A stretch of 35,560 nt of DNA from Gammaproteobacteria bacterium (GCA_024639325.1 JAHEIO010000031.1:1-35560), one strand, 5' to 3'; positions 1-9,165 are shown, counted from the first letter of the stretch. Notes: a model not told the origin generated them from the sequence alone. Program-made: numbers and translations.

Positions 1-485
1 GGTCCGACGCCCTGAATGCAATTGTCAAAGTATTCGGCACCGGGATCCTGACCAAAAGCGGGAAGCTCGACCGTAAACGTCTCAGTCAAATCGTGTTTTC
101 GGACACGGACGATAAAGCCAGGCTGGAAGCCATTCTTCACCCCCAGATTCGAAGGCAAACGCTGCTTCGGACCCAAAGGGTGAGTGCACCATACTGTATT
201 ATCGTGGTGCCACTTCTGATTGAAACCGATTTCGTGAAGTTCGTGGACAAGATCCTGGTCGTTGATGCACCGGATCACGACAGACTCAAGTGGATCAAAA
301 AAAGGAGCGGCCTGTCGGAAGCCGAGATACGCAACATCTTTGCCGCGCAGACCGACCGTGAGGAGCGACTGGCGGCTGCGGACTATGTAATCACTAACGA
401 CGGTACGCTGGAGGAACTAAGTTCAAAGGTCACTGATATCCATGCGCGGATCCTCACCGCGTGCGGAGACGCTGAGATCCCATGA
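1..485 (+). CDS. coaE: Dephospho-CoA kinase, C-terminal part (5' end outside window)
   Basis: CoaE phosphorylates dephospho-CoA with ATP, the last step of coenzyme A synthesis in the cytoplasm. The reading frame is open from base 3, giving about 160 residues, and stops with TGA at 483-485. The N-terminal P-loop lies outside the window. Visible family features are the LDRKRLSQIVF and LEAILHPQIR blocks, the VVPLLIET strand, the ILVVDAP strand, a lid helix with GLSEAEIRNIFAAQ, and the ADYVITNDGTLEEL segment near the end. A full CoaE is about 200 residues, so roughly 40 are missing. In related genomes coaE lies near mutT, argJ and secA. Here it is on the opposite strand from them, with two foreign-looking genes between. 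The stop codon overlaps the ATG of the decayed gene that follows (ATGA), which suggests a former operon. Confidence 0.9.
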   Translation, partial: SDALNAIVKVFGTGILTKSGKLDRKRLSQIVFSDTDDKARLEAILHPQIRRQTLLRTQRVSAPYCIIVVPLLIETDFVKFVDKILVVDAPDHDRLKWIKKRSGLSEAEIRNIFAAQTDREERLAAADYVITNDGTLEELSSKVTDIHARILTACGDAEIP

Positions 486-913
486 AGTAAGAGTGGCTGC
501 TCCTGATCGCCGTTTCCGCCGTGACCGTGGGCGTCGCGCTGGCGGGCATTCGCTACTTCTCGCCCCAGCTGCCGGGCATCCCGATCGACCTTCAGTCCGT
601 TCAGGTCAGCGAGGAAATTCCCCCGTTTTTTAAAATGTTTTCCGTTCCGAAGACCACAATACGGGTGAGTTAATACTCAAGGACCCTGTCTCTCGCGTCA
701 GGGCACGGCCCCTGATGAGAAGATCACTGGTAATTGCGCTTCACGACCTGCTGGGATTTCGTATATGGAAATGATCGCCGGTAGTATGGTCCGAATCCGC
801 TCTACCCAGAAAATTCCAACGGCCACCCCTGGGCATACGGGTATCAGGTCATAGGAAATCTGATTGCCGGGACGATAAATCTCATCGATTCAGAGCGGTT
901 CGGGCCACAATAG
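482..913 (+). pseudogene. Decayed membrane-anchored SGNH-hydrolase-like gene
   Basis: This is a broken gene in pieces. ATG at 482 is followed by AAG and an in-frame TAA at 488. The same frame then continues with a hydrophobic membrane anchor (WLLLIAVSAVTVGVALAGI) and a periplasmic-looking stretch ending EEIPPFF near 631. At the A-run 632-635 one base seems to have been lost: the continuation (KNVFRSEDHNTGELILKDP, then HDLLGFR) is in the next frame and stops at 772-774. A third block at 785-913 reads NPLYPENSNGHPWAYGYQVIG and ends in TAG. NGHP-x-GY-x-VIG resembles the C-terminal His block of SGNH/GDSL hydrolases. The middle, perhaps 200-300 codons, is missing. The SGNH assignment rests mainly on that last block and is tentative. 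That the region is a degraded coding sequence is better supported. Confidence 0.5.
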
Positions 914-1048
914 ATTCAATCCAATTACATTGGAAATATCGCGGGAACTTCAGACGAAGCATTTACTGTACGAGGAAAGCCGTGAAAATCCTCTGAAGCC
1001 GGCTCGACAGGCAATCGGGGCTCCCCTCTATCCTGTTTTCGTCACACC

Positions 1049-2614
1049 TTACTGGTCGCGACGATCGACCTTGAGACCGCGTACGATTGAGTCCGCCCGT
1101 TTCTTGCCGAAATTGTTTGTGATGTCGGCGAGCAGAGCCTTCAGTTCTGCGGTCTTTCCAAGTTCAAATAGAAGCTGCGCATAATTTTGCATCAGTATGA
1201 CGTTTCCTTTGTAGTTGGGCACGGCATACAATTCTTTGTAATTTTTATACGCAAGATCCGACTGGCCTGTTACGTGATATGCGGTGGCCAGGTTATAGGT
1301 GGCGGTGCTCTTTTCGTTTCTGGTTCGGTGGCTTTCAACGGCTTTCTCTAGATATTTCAACGCTTGTTGATGTCTCCCCCGTCTGGCGTATTCGACACCG
1401 AGGCTGTTCAAAATCACATAGTTGTTGGGGTAATCGTTATACGCCTGGTTCCAGACCGTGAATGAATCCCGCCAAAATAGATTGTGAGAATAGGTAAAAA
1501 ACATGAAAAAGGAGGCGCATATCCCAGTAAGCAAGTAGGTGTAAACTTTTCGCAATCGTCCCGCGACAAGGATTGCGTAAGACAGATACAAGCAAAGCAC
1601 TATATTGCTTTGGTACAGGCGGTACTCCGCAAACGGGTTGTACATCTGCAGAATCGAATTGCTGGGGAGCAGAGAAATCATGAAAAAAGTCAGAAAGAAC
1701 GGATGGATCGATGTCCTCGGACCGCTTACCAAACAACGTAGTACAAAGGAGATCGCGCAGACGTACGAGAGAAATCCCATTGTTGAAGTGACGTAGATCA
1801 AACCGGTTGGTTCTAGATAGGCATGATAGATGCTCTGACTGGCCGGATTGACAAACAGGTACAGGTAAAACAAAAGGAAATGGGCCTGGACGATCGCGTA
1901 CTCAAAAAATGGATATAGATTGAAGCCAACGGCCCCTTGGTGTGTGCCCAGCACGTCCATACCGAGGTGGAATAGCAAAGCAACAAGGATGTGTGAAAAA
2001 TACAAAGCGTGTTCTTTCACATTGATGTTTCCAAAGCGCCTTCCATTAACGAATAGGTCATATGCCAAGATCAGAACAGGGATAAGCACGCCGGTTTCCT
2101 TGACGGTCGCGGACAGACAAAGCAGCGAAAAGATCAGCAATGGTTTCCTGGTTTTCTGATTCGCGAAAGCGAGCAGTACAAGCAGTGTAATGAGCGTCAG
2201 AAGCAGACTGGTCCTGCCGCTGATGTAGGTTACAGATTGAATCTGAAGCGGGTGTACAAGGAAGAAAAAAGATGTCAGGTACGGGAGATACCTGACCCGA
2301 ATGAATGTTGACAGGAATAGAAACAGCAGTATCGAGTTCAGGATGTGCAGCAGGTTATTGAAAATGTGAAAGCTGACCGGTGAATTGGGCGTCATTGCCC
2401 AGTTCATCGAGAATGTGAGGTGTGCAAGGACCCGGTTGTGCCAGTGATCGGTGAACAAGGCGTCTGCGATGCTGGTAGGATTCTTCAGCTTTTCGTTGTT
2501 CACAATCTGCAGCATATCGTCGTAAATGAAAGGGACCTGGACATTGTTGGAATAGAGCCCAAGACCAAACATCGCCAGAACCACAATGAACCAGAGCTTG
2601 GGTCTAGCCGGCAT
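1049..2614 (-). CDS. TMTC-like membrane glycosyltransferase with C-terminal TPR repeats
   Basis: A 521-residue polytopic membrane protein. Residues 1-25 form the first membrane segment. The first outer loop carries the paired acidic residues D32-D33 (PFIYDDMLQIVNN), as in GT-C fold, polyprenyl-phosphate-sugar-dependent transferases. The blocks NRVLAHLTFSMNWA, FHIFNNLLHILN and HPLQIQSVTYISGR are characteristic of the TMTC/DUF1736 O-mannosyltransferase-like family. About ten hydrophobic segments follow. From about residue 400 the protein is soluble, with TPR-like helices (LNSLGVEYARRGRHQQALKYLEKAVE, then ATYNLATAYHVTGQSDLAYKNYKELY). It probably transfers a sugar from a lipid carrier to an extracytoplasmic protein or glycan; donor and acceptor are unknown. 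It interrupts the usual coaE-to-mutT neighbourhood, next to a gene remnant, which hints at an exchangeable locus. No clear Shine-Dalgarno precedes ATG 2614. Confidence 0.75.
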   Translation of the reverse strand: MPARPKLWFIVVLAMFGLGLYSNNVQVPFIYDDMLQIVNNEKLKNPTSIADALFTDHWHNRVLAHLTFSMNWAMTPNSPVSFHIFNNLLHILNSILLFLFLSTFIRVRYLPYLTSFFFLVHPLQIQSVTYISGRTSLLLTLITLLVLLAFANQKTRKPLLIFSLLCLSATVKETGVLIPVLILAYDLFVNGRRFGNINVKEHALYFSHILVALLFHLGMDVLGTHQGAVGFNLYPFFEYAIVQAHFLLFYLYLFVNPASQSIYHAYLEPTGLIYVTSTMGFLSYVCAISFVLRCLVSGPRTSIHPFFLTFFMISLLPSNSILQMYNPFAEYRLYQSNIVLCLYLSYAILVAGRLRKVYTYLLTGICASFFMFFTYSHNLFWRDSFTVWNQAYNDYPNNYVILNSLGVEYARRGRHQQALKYLEKAVESHRTRNEKSTATYNLATAYHVTGQSDLAYKNYKELYAVPNYKGNVILMQNYAQLLFELGKTAELKALLADITNNFGKKRADSIVRGLKVDRRDQ

Positions 2615-2948
2615 GTTGCATCAAGATTTCGGAGTGTCGCCGGACTCGGACTAGGCTGGAGCAGTCAGCACACGAATGAACCAACCTGCTCGATGGATCC
2701 CACCTGCCATACGAATATTCGAGAGGGTGTTCAGAATGCTGTGTGGCTGTTTGCGATATATAAGATCGAATCACAGATCAATTGTGGAATCATGCCGACC
2801 TTCAATAGTGTAGTTCATACGCAAATGGTTGTGGCTACCCCTTGGACTCGGTCTTCGTCTACAAGCCGCAACGCCTTAAGGCGCACATCGTCGTGAGTAT
2901 AATTCGGGGGTTTCTTCGAGATTACAGGTATTGAGTGACGACTCCAGC
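2615..2948. other. Intergenic region, 334 nt, no gene seen
   Basis: This gap separates the start of the minus-strand TMTC-like gene from the end of the minus-strand Nudix gene, so it should carry the promoter of the former and the end of the latter's transcript. I see no convincing -35/-10 pair and no supported reading frame. The only structured element is a perfect 12-bp palindrome, CGCCTTAAGGCG, at 2872-2883. It has no T-run on either side, so it is not a canonical terminator. Confidence 0.5.
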
Positions 2949-3356
2949 CTAGCGGCCTCGCATCCGGACCGCGTCGATGATCGGTCCATTAGCCTCGAGG
3001 AAATTGACCTCGTGGAGGTCATCGGGTCGCACCCACCGGATCGCCTGTCCTTCGGCGCCGATTGGTGTGCCGCTGTACTCGGCGATGTTGCGGACGTTCA
3101 GCTCCACTGTTGCGTGAGGATAGTCGTGCGTGATGGCGATGAGGGGGGTGCTTGCGAGCACCGCTATACCCAGTTCCTCTTTCAGTTCACGCACCAGCGC
3201 CTGGTGCAGCGTCTCACCGTGTTCGATCTTACCGCCGGGGAACTCCCACTGGCCGGCGAAACGGGCGGGTCGGGTGCGCTGGTTGATGAGGACCTCGCCG
3301 CTGGAGTTGGTCAGGACGCCGGCGACGACTTTGAGAGTTTGGCGCGGAGTGTTCAT
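2949..3356 (-). CDS. MutT-like Nudix hydrolase
   Basis: A 135-residue single-domain Nudix hydrolase. The complete Nudix box G-x5-E-x7-REL-x-EE-x-G-I spans residues 42-64, including the metal-binding REx2EE glutamates. Length and N-terminal sequence (VVAGVLTNSSGEVLINQR) match the MutT/8-oxo-dGTP diphosphatase class, which removes oxidised nucleotides from the pool. The neighbourhood (secA-argJ-mutT, same strand) supports this over other Nudix substrates. ATG 3356 was chosen because family similarity begins there and a GAGGG ribosome-binding-like sequence lies upstream; the frame is open further upstream but overlaps argJ. It lies 88 nt after the argJ stop, with an imperfect hairpin between, so it may be read from the secA-argJ transcript. 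Confidence 0.85.
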   Translation of the reverse strand: MNTPRQTLKVVAGVLTNSSGEVLINQRTRPARFAGQWEFPGGKIEHGETLHQALVRELKEELGIAVLASTPLIAITHDYPHATVELNVRNIAEYSGTPIGAEGQAIRWVRPDDLHEVNFLEANGPIIDAVRMRGR

Positions 3357-3378
3357 GGTTTTCTTACCCTCTTCACGA

Positions 3379-3401
3379 CCTTTTCCCTGTAAGGGAGAAG
3401 G
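3379..3401. repeat. Imperfect hairpin between argJ and the Nudix gene
   Basis: CCTTTTCCC at 3379-3387 is complementary to GGGAGAAGG at 3393-3401 with one mismatch and a 5-nt loop. The A/G-rich flank (AAGGGGAAAAA) makes it look like the short intergenic palindromes dispersed in many proteobacteria. It could reduce read-through or stabilise the argJ message. No other copy was noticed in this window. Confidence 0.4.
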
Positions 3402-3444
3402 GGAAAAACCGAGATTTGACCTGGTCGTTCCAAAAGACGGGGGT

Positions 3445-4665
3445 TTAGCTGCGGTATTCGGCGTTGATCCTGACGTAGTCGTAGGAGAGATCGCTGGTCC
3501 AGACGGTGAACTTGCCCGTCCCGGACCCGAGGTTGATTCGTATCCGGATCTCCGCCGGCGCCATCGCCTCCTGCCCCGCTTGTTCGGTGTAGGTTGGGCT
3601 GGGCTCGCCATTTTCCAGGACGCGGGTGCCGTTGATGGTCAGGCTGACCTGGTTCGTGTCCACCTGCGCTACCCTGGCCCGGCCCACCGCCGCCAGGATC
3701 CGACCCCAGTTGGGATCACTGGCGTATAGCGCCGTTTTCACCAGGGGGGAATGGGCGACGGTGAACGCGATCTCTCCGGCATTCCGCTCGTTATCCGCGC
3801 CGGTGACGTCAATAGTAACGAATTTCGTGGCGCCCTCCCCGTCCCGTATGAGGCTCTGTGCAAGCCGGCTCATCAGTTCATTGAGAACCGAGGAGAACAC
3901 GGCGCAGTGGGGATCGTCGGGATCATCGATGATTGGGGTCTCGGTTCTGCCGGTGGCCATCAACACGCAGGCGTCGTTGGTCGAGGTGTCCCCGTCTACG
4001 GTCACCCGATTGAAGCTGGTCTCAACGGATTGCCGCAGCATCTGGTCCAGCACGGCCTGCCCGACCACCGCATCCGTAGCGACGAAACCGAGCATGGTGG
4101 CCATATCCGGCCGGATCATGCCCGAACCCTTGACGATTCCGGTCAGGGTGACCGTGGCACCGTCCAGTTCGAACCGCCTGGACAGGCCCTTGGGAACGAG
4201 GTCGGTCGTCATGATGGCACGCGCTGCGGCCAGCCAGTTGTCGTTTGACATCGATTCGATGCAGCGGGGCAGCGATTGCTCGAATCCGGCAACCGGGAGC
4301 TGCTCCCCGATTACTCCGGTGGAAAACGGCAGGACACTGTCTGCCGGGATCCCGAGGCCGGCCGCGGCCAGCTCACAGATAGTCTCCGCGGCGAGGATAC
4401 CCGCCTTGCCCGTCCCCGCATTGGCGTTGCCGCTGTTGACCACCAGGGCCTGCGTGGAGGCCCTCCGGAGGTGTTCCCTGGCCACGGTGACCGGCGCGGC
4501 ACAGAATCGATTGCGGGTGAATACCGCGCTTGTGATGGTCCCGGGCGCGCACCGGATCAGCGCAATGTCGTCCTTTTCGGCTTTGCTGATGTTGCCGTTG
4601 GCCGAGCCAAGCTCGATTCCCGAAACCGGCATCAGTTCAGGTACCGCTGGCAGACCAATTGGCAT
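3445..4665 (-). CDS. argJ: Glutamate N-acetyltransferase / amino-acid acetyltransferase (ArgJ)
   Basis: ArgJ transfers acetyl from N-acetylornithine to glutamate and so recycles the acetyl group in arginine synthesis; bifunctional members also use acetyl-CoA. The 406-residue product has the expected length. The self-cleavage site is visible in MIRPDMATMLGF, between A189 and the nucleophile T190, producing alpha and beta chains. Other family blocks are VVNSGNANAGTG, PFSTGVIGE, TVDGDTSTNDACVLMATG, IRDGEGATKFV, ASDPNWGRILAAVGRA and the C-terminal DLSYDYVRINAEYRS. It starts 40 nt after secA, so co-transcription is likely. Whether it is mono- or bifunctional cannot be decided here. The presence of the acetyl-cycling enzyme implies an arginine pathway, relevant to the unusual transcarbamylase at 27913. 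Confidence 0.95.
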   Translation of the reverse strand: MPIGLPAVPELMPVSGIELGSANGNISKAEKDDIALIRCAPGTITSAVFTRNRFCAAPVTVAREHLRRASTQALVVNSGNANAGTGKAGILAAETICELAAAGLGIPADSVLPFSTGVIGEQLPVAGFEQSLPRCIESMSNDNWLAAARAIMTTDLVPKGLSRRFELDGATVTLTGIVKGSGMIRPDMATMLGFVATDAVVGQAVLDQMLRQSVETSFNRVTVDGDTSTNDACVLMATGRTETPIIDDPDDPHCAVFSSVLNELMSRLAQSLIRDGEGATKFVTIDVTGADNERNAGEIAFTVAHSPLVKTALYASDPNWGRILAAVGRARVAQVDTNQVSLTINGTRVLENGEPSPTYTEQAGQEAMAPAEIRIRINLGSGTGKFTVWTSDLSYDYVRINAEYRS

Positions 4666-4705
4666 GGTAGCTCGTTATTTCAACGCGCGCGGGCTCAGCA
4701 CAGGG

Positions 4706-7441
4706 TCAGGCGCTGAGGCGTCCGTGGCACTGCTTGTATTTCTTTCCAGACCCGCATGGGCAAGGTTCATTACGGCCGATCTTGCGAGTCTGTCGCACGA
4801 ATGGCCGCGCCTGCGGCTTTTTAGGCGGCTGTTCCGCCTGATGGCCGCCCTCGCCGGCAGCCTCGGCGGCTCCAGGCTGCTCCATATCCGCATGCACAAA
4901 ATTCATCGACTGCGGTGCACGCTGCCGTCGCTCCGCTTCCATTCGTTCGATCTCACTCTCCGTGCGAACCTGCAGCTTGGACAACAGCGTGACGACCTCA
5001 TGTTTTACCCGCTGCAACAAGGCTTGGAACATCTCGAAAGCCTCGCGTTTGTACTCCTGCTTGGGATTTTTCTGTGCGTAGCCCCTGAGACCGATGCCCT
5101 GCCGCAGGTGGTCCATCGCAGCCAGGTGCTCCTTCCACTGCGAATCGAGCACCTGCAGCGTGACGGCCTTTTCCAAGTGCCGCATGACCGCTTCACCCAC
5201 GTCATTCACCTTGGATTCATATGCCTCGGTAATGGTGTCCGAGATTCGATCACGCAGGGTTTCCTCGTGCAGGTTCGAATCCTCGTCCAGCCACTGCTTC
5301 ACCGGGATGGTCATGCCGAAATCCGCTTCGAGCTCCTTCTCCAGGCCGTCGATATCCCACTGCTCCTCAAGACTCTGGGGTGGGATCGAGTGGTCTATGA
5401 TCTCGTTGATGACGTCCGCCCGCATGGCCTCAACGTTCTCATAAATGTCGTCCACATCCATCAGGCGGTTACGCTCCCGATAGACGATCGTGCGCTGGTC
5501 GTTGGCGACATCGTCGTACTCCAGCAGCTGCTTGCGTATGTCGAAATTCCGCCCCTCTACCTTGCGCTGCGCGTTCTCGATGGCCTTGGTGACCCAGGGG
5601 TGCTCGATGGCTTCCCCTTCCTCCATACCCAGTTTCTGCATCAGGCTGGAGACCCTGTCAGAACCGAAAATGCGCATCAAATTGTCTTCCAGGGCCAGGT
5701 AAAAACGGGACGAACCCGGATCACCCTGACGGCCCGAACGGCCCCGCAGCTGATTGTCGATGCGCCGCGACTCGTGCCGCTCCGTGCCGATCACGTGCAG
5801 CCCGCCGGCTTCAACGACCTGCTGGTGGCGGACCTGCCAGTCCGATCTGGCGGCCTCGCGCTTCGCCTCGTCGTCCCCGATCTGCTCCAGCTCTCTCTCC
5901 AGATTGCCCCCCAGCACGATGTCGGTGCCGCGGCCCGCCATGTTGGTGGCGATCGTGATCGCGCCGGGACGGCCTGCCTGGGCGATGATCTGGGCCTCGC
6001 GCTCGTGCTGTTTGGCGTTCAGCACCTCATGACTGAGGCCTGCCTTCTGCATCATTCCGGACAGGATCTCCGATGTTTCGATGGAGGTGGTACCCATCAG
6101 CACCGGCTGACCCTTTTGATTCGAATCATTTACGCCTTCTACGATGGCGGTAAATTTTTCACCTATCGTGCGATACACCAAGTCTGGCCGGTCGTCGCGG
6201 ATCATGTCCATGTGCGTCGGTATGACCACAACTTCCAAGCCGTAGATCTGCTGGAACTCGGGCGCTTCTGTGTCCGCCGTTCCCGTCATTCCGGCAAGCT
6301 TGCCGTACAGTCTGAAATAGTTTTGGAAAGTGATCGAGGCCAGAGTCTGGTTTTCCTGCTGCACCTTGACGCCTTCTTTGGCCTCGATCGCCTGGTGCAG
6401 ACCTTCAGACCAGCGCCGACCCGGCATCATGCGTCCCGTAAATTCGTCGACGATGATGATTTCGTCATTCTGCGCTATGTAATCTACGTCTCGCTGGAAA
6501 AGCGTGTGGGCGCGAAGACCGGCATTGAGGTGGTGCAGCAGGGTGATGTTGGCAACATCGTATAGACTGGATCCCGAGGGCAGCAGTCCGTGTTCCTCCA
6601 GCAGTCGTTCACAGGTTTCGTGCCCATTTTCCGTCAGAAATACCTGCTTCGCCTTTTCGTCCAGGCTGTAATCCCCAGGGCCTTCCTCCTCCTCTTGTTG
6701 TTTGAGGAAGGGAATGATCCCGTTGATCTTGTGATACAGATCCGTACTTTCTTCGGCAGGCCCCGAAATGATCAATGGCGTTCGGGCTTCGTCGATCAGG
6801 ATCGAATCGACCTCGTCGACGATGGCGTAGTTGAGTCCGCCCTGGGCGCGGTCCTCGCCCCTAAAGGCCATGTTGTCCCGCAGGTAGTCGAATCCGAACT
6901 CGTTATTGGTGCCGTACACGATGTCGCAGGAATAGGCCTCGCGTTTGGCCACTGGATCCTGACCTGAAGCGATGACACCCACGGTGAGGCCAAGAAACTT
7001 ATAAATTTTCCCCATCCACTCGGAGTCGCGCCGAGCCAGGTAGTCGTTGACCGTAACGATATGAACGGAACTACCGTCGAGGCTGTTGAGATAGGCCGAC
7101 AGCGTCGCCACCAGGGTTTTTCCCTCACCGGTGCGCATTTCGGCGATCTTTCCTCGATGCAGCACCATACCGCCGATCATCTGCACGTCGAAATGGCGCA
7201 TGTCCAGCGTGCGTTTGGCGGCTTCACGAACCACCGCGAACGTTTCAGGCAGAAGTTCGTCGAGCTTCTCTCCGCTTTTTGCCCGTTCACGAAACTCCCC
7301 GGTTTTCCCTGCTAAATCCTCATCACTCAATGCGCTGAATTCCGATTCCAGTGCGTTGATTTGGTTGACGTCCTTTTGCATCTGCTTCACCAGCCGCTGG
7401 TTGCGGCTGCCGAAGATCTTTGTCAGCGGATTTCCAAGCAT
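4706..7441 (-). CDS. secA: Preprotein translocase ATPase SecA
   Basis: SecA is the cytoplasmic and membrane-bound motor that drives unfolded preproteins through SecYEG. The 911-residue length is typical of gammaproteobacteria. Visible parts are the Walker A-like MRTGEGKTL (102-110), [11 protein letters not shown], the DEVD box in [33 protein letters not shown] and [17 protein letters not shown] of the second nucleotide-binding fold, the scaffold and wing regions, and a C-terminal zinc motif [13 protein letters not shown] used for SecB and lipid contact. It begins with ATG 7441, with no strong ribosome binding site. No secM-like arrest gene lies upstream; the 196-nt leader region 7442-7637 holds only a short GC hairpin (GCGGC/GCCGC, 7604-7619 approx.) and no clear promoter. 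argJ and the Nudix gene follow on the same strand. Confidence 0.97.
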   Translation of the reverse strand: MLGNPLTKIFGSRNQRLVKQMQKDVNQINALESEFSALSDEDLAGKTGEFRERAKSGEKLDELLPETFAVVREAAKRTLDMRHFDVQMIGGMVLHRGKIAEMRTGEGKTLVATLSAYLNSLDGSSVHIVTVNDYLARRDSEWMGKIYKFLGLTVGVIASGQDPVAKREAYSCDIVYGTNNEFGFDYLRDNMAFRGEDRAQGGLNYAIVDEVDSILIDEARTPLIISGPAEESTDLYHKINGIIPFLKQQEEEEGPGDYSLDEKAKQVFLTENGHETCERLLEEHGLLPSGSSLYDVANITLLHHLNAGLRAHTLFQRDVDYIAQNDEIIIVDEFTGRMMPGRRWSEGLHQAIEAKEGVKVQQENQTLASITFQNYFRLYGKLAGMTGTADTEAPEFQQIYGLEVVVIPTHMDMIRDDRPDLVYRTIGEKFTAIVEGVNDSNQKGQPVLMGTTSIETSEILSGMMQKAGLSHEVLNAKQHEREAQIIAQAGRPGAITIATNMAGRGTDIVLGGNLERELEQIGDDEAKREAARSDWQVRHQQVVEAGGLHVIGTERHESRRIDNQLRGRSGRQGDPGSSRFYLALEDNLMRIFGSDRVSSLMQKLGMEEGEAIEHPWVTKAIENAQRKVEGRNFDIRKQLLEYDDVANDQRTIVYRERNRLMDVDDIYENVEAMRADVINEIIDHSIPPQSLEEQWDIDGLEKELEADFGMTIPVKQWLDEDSNLHEETLRDRISDTITEAYESKVNDVGEAVMRHLEKAVTLQVLDSQWKEHLAAMDHLRQGIGLRGYAQKNPKQEYKREAFEMFQALLQRVKHEVVTLLSKLQVRTESEIERMEAERRQRAPQSMNFVHADMEQPGAAEAAGEGGHQAEQPPKKPQARPFVRQTRKIGRNEPCPCGSGKKYKQCHGRLSA

Positions 7442-7637
7442 ATTTTGTTAAGTTCTGGCGAAGCTGCGGGAAGAGTTGAAAACCTCATATGATAGCAGGG
7501 GACGGCGGATTCAACATCCTACAAACGGCGATGCATCAGGGTACGGTGGCTCTTATTGTGGGTTTGAGTGCGTCCGCTGCGTAGAATCGGACCAACGCGT
7601 GGGAGCGGCACCCCCGCCGCGATGATCTTGGTGGGGT

Positions 7638-8567
7638 TTAAAGCGAGGCGCGTAGGTATTTTCTGGGATTCACGGATTCGCCGTTACGGAGCACCTCGAA
7701 GTGCAGATGGGCCCCGGTGGAGCGTCCCGTGCTTCCTACCGTCGCGATCACGTCCCCCCTCTCCACGCGTTCGCCGGCCTTAACTTTGGACTCGAGCGCG
7801 TGCGCATAGCGGGTCGAGTAGCCCTTGCCGTGATTGACCTCCACGGTAACGCCGTATCCCGGCTCGACTTTGGAGGCTGTCACTACGCCCGCGGCCACAA
7901 CCTTGATCGGTACACCTGATTTCGCCGCAATATCCACCCCCGAATGGAATGCGCGTTTGCCGTTGAAGGGATCGTTCCGGTAGCCAAATCCTGAAGAAAT
8001 CCAGCCATCTTGCACCGGCCTGCCTTTAGGATATTGTTTACTGTGAAGTTCACGATCCATCAACAATGCCTCAAGTACCTCGAGTTCGTCTTTCTTTCTT
8101 CCGATTGTGTACTGCAGCGTATTCAGGGTTGTAATGAGTTCGGTCGCGTCTTGTTCACCGGTCACGGCACCTGCGGGTCCGCCCATACCGGGTTCAGAAT
8201 CAAAATTGAATTCATCGGTCTCGAGACTGGCCATCGAGGTCAGTCTCTTGCCCAGCGCGTCTAACCGCTGCATCCGCGCCTGAGCGTGACCAAGGCGCCT
8301 GCCCAGCAAATCCAGCTGCTGCTCCACGGCGCGTTCGGCTTCCTTCAAATCGAGCTGACTATTCTCTAGCGTCTTCTGAACATAAGCGAGGCGAAGCTGC
8401 TCGCGATCTGGCTGGTAAGAGATTTGTGACATGCCCAGTTGGTAAGCGCCAATTGCGCTCGCTACGGGGACAACAACGGAAAAAACGAGCGCAGCGAGGA
8501 CAATGTTTCTGTTTTTTAAACAGCGTGAATTCCGACTGGCGCTGTCCGGTACGAGAATAATCTTCAT
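7638..8567 (-). CDS. Membrane-anchored M23 (LytM-type) peptidoglycan endopeptidase
   Basis: A 309-residue protein with an N-terminal membrane anchor (about residues 21-41), a long helical, probably coiled-coil region (about 52-110 and 140-175) and a C-terminal M23 domain (about 185-305). The zinc ligands and catalytic histidines are present: H208 and D212 in HSGVD, H256, and H287-x-H289 in HLHFE. An intact site suggests real endopeptidase activity on peptide cross-links, rather than a degenerate EnvC/NlpD-type activator role. The position between dciA/lpxC and secA matches Pseudomonas-like genomes. It is divergent from dciA with 37 nt between starts. A purine-rich AAAGGGCGG precedes ATG 8567. 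The exact substrate bond and septal role are inference. Confidence 0.88.
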   Translation of the reverse strand: MKIILVPDSASRNSRCLKNRNIVLAALVFSVVVPVASAIGAYQLGMSQISYQPDREQLRLAYVQKTLENSQLDLKEAERAVEQQLDLLGRRLGHAQARMQRLDALGKRLTSMASLETDEFNFDSEPGMGGPAGAVTGEQDATELITTLNTLQYTIGRKKDELEVLEALLMDRELHSKQYPKGRPVQDGWISSGFGYRNDPFNGKRAFHSGVDIAAKSGVPIKVVAAGVVTASKVEPGYGVTVEVNHGKGYSTRYAHALESKVKAGERVERGDVIATVGSTGRSTGAHLHFEVLRNGESVNPRKYLRASL

Positions 8568-8604
8568 TTCAAACCGCCCTTTCTGTCGTTCTTACTTGTA
8601 AACT

Positions 8605-9063
8605 ATGTTCATGTCACGGCGAAACGAGCGCCCCGATCAAATTGCGAGCCTGTTCAGGGGCCGCAATCAAACCTTAAATCAGGTGGCGCAAAGCGCCGCT
8701 GATCTGAAGCCATTTCTCCGCGCATGGAACAATATCGTGCCGAAACCGGCTTGTAATTTTATTCATCCCGCTTACTTCAAGGATGGCAGGCTGACGGTTT
8801 GGGTCCACTCGCCGGTATGGGCAAACTGGTTGCGCCACCGCCAAGGCCTGATCATCGATTGCATCCGTGCGACAAAGCTGCCTGAAGTCCATTCACTGGC
8901 TGTGCAGCTTTTCCCGGAAAAACGCTCCAGTGCTTACTCCGAGCGGAAATTTCCATCTCCGGAAATCAGCCAAACGATCGAAAAATCCGTCCAAACCATT
9001 ACAGATCCTGAACTGCGCGAATCGCTTGAACGGCTGGTAAAGTCTTTAAAAAAACACAAGTAA
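8605..9063 (+). CDS. dciA: DUF721/DciA-like protein, candidate replicative helicase loader
   Basis: A 152-residue protein with the DUF721 signature in its first 105 residues: LKPFLRAWNNIVP, then DGRLTVWVHSPVWANWLRH and a hydrophobic helix. The DciA family has a KH-like fold and loads or operates the DnaB helicase in bacteria without a DnaC/DnaI loader. The lpxC/M23/secA neighbourhood fits the gammaproteobacterial dciA locus. The C-terminal third (from about 105) is Ser/Lys-rich and ends in a basic KSLKKHK, compatible with DNA binding or disorder. It is divergent from the M23 gene and convergent with lpxC. ATG 8605 and ATG 8611 are both possible; neither has a good ribosome binding site. Helicase loading is inferred from the family. 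Confidence 0.75.
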   Translation: MFMSRRNERPDQIASLFRGRNQTLNQVAQSAADLKPFLRAWNNIVPKPACNFIHPAYFKDGRLTVWVHSPVWANWLRHRQGLIIDCIRATKLPEVHSLAVQLFPEKRSSAYSERKFPSPEISQTIEKSVQTITDPELRESLERLVKSLKKHK

Positions 9064-9120
9064 TTAACGTGCCGCACATTGTCGGCTCGTAATCTTTTTT
9101 TGCCTGCTACGTAAATTTAC

Positions 9121-9165
9121 AAATACAAACTTTACTAATACAAACTTATTTGGTGCAAAGTTTGT
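9121..9165. repeat. Direct plus inverted 8-11 bp repeats between dciA and lpxC
   Basis: AATACAAACTT occurs twice (9122-9132 and 9137-9147), and the reverse complement of ACAAACTTT follows at 9157-9165 (AAAGTTTGT). Either copy could pair with the inverted one to form alternative AT-rich stems. They lie between two convergent genes. Upstream at about 9072-9102 a weak GCCG/CGGC stem is followed by a run of seven T, a possible poor terminator for dciA. The function of the repeats is not known; shared termination is the simplest guess. Confidence 0.45.

Noticed and set aside
930-1184. A plus-strand open frame at the end of the TMTC-like gene
   Set aside because: Half of it is antisense to the TPR region, and the free part shows no similarity or ribosome binding site.
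3626-6565. A 979-codon open frame on the plus strand antisense to argJ and secA
   Set aside because: Its translation is low-complexity and arginine/leucine-biased, it runs across two well-identified genes and their junction, and it has no recognisable domain. Long antisense frames are expected opposite codon-biased genes.
7604-7619. GC hairpin upstream of secA considered as the M23 gene terminator
   Set aside because: The stem is only 5 bp and no T-run follows on either strand.
7442-7637. Search for a secM-type arrest peptide gene ahead of secA
   Set aside because: No short frame with a signal sequence and arrest-like C-terminus is present in this gap.
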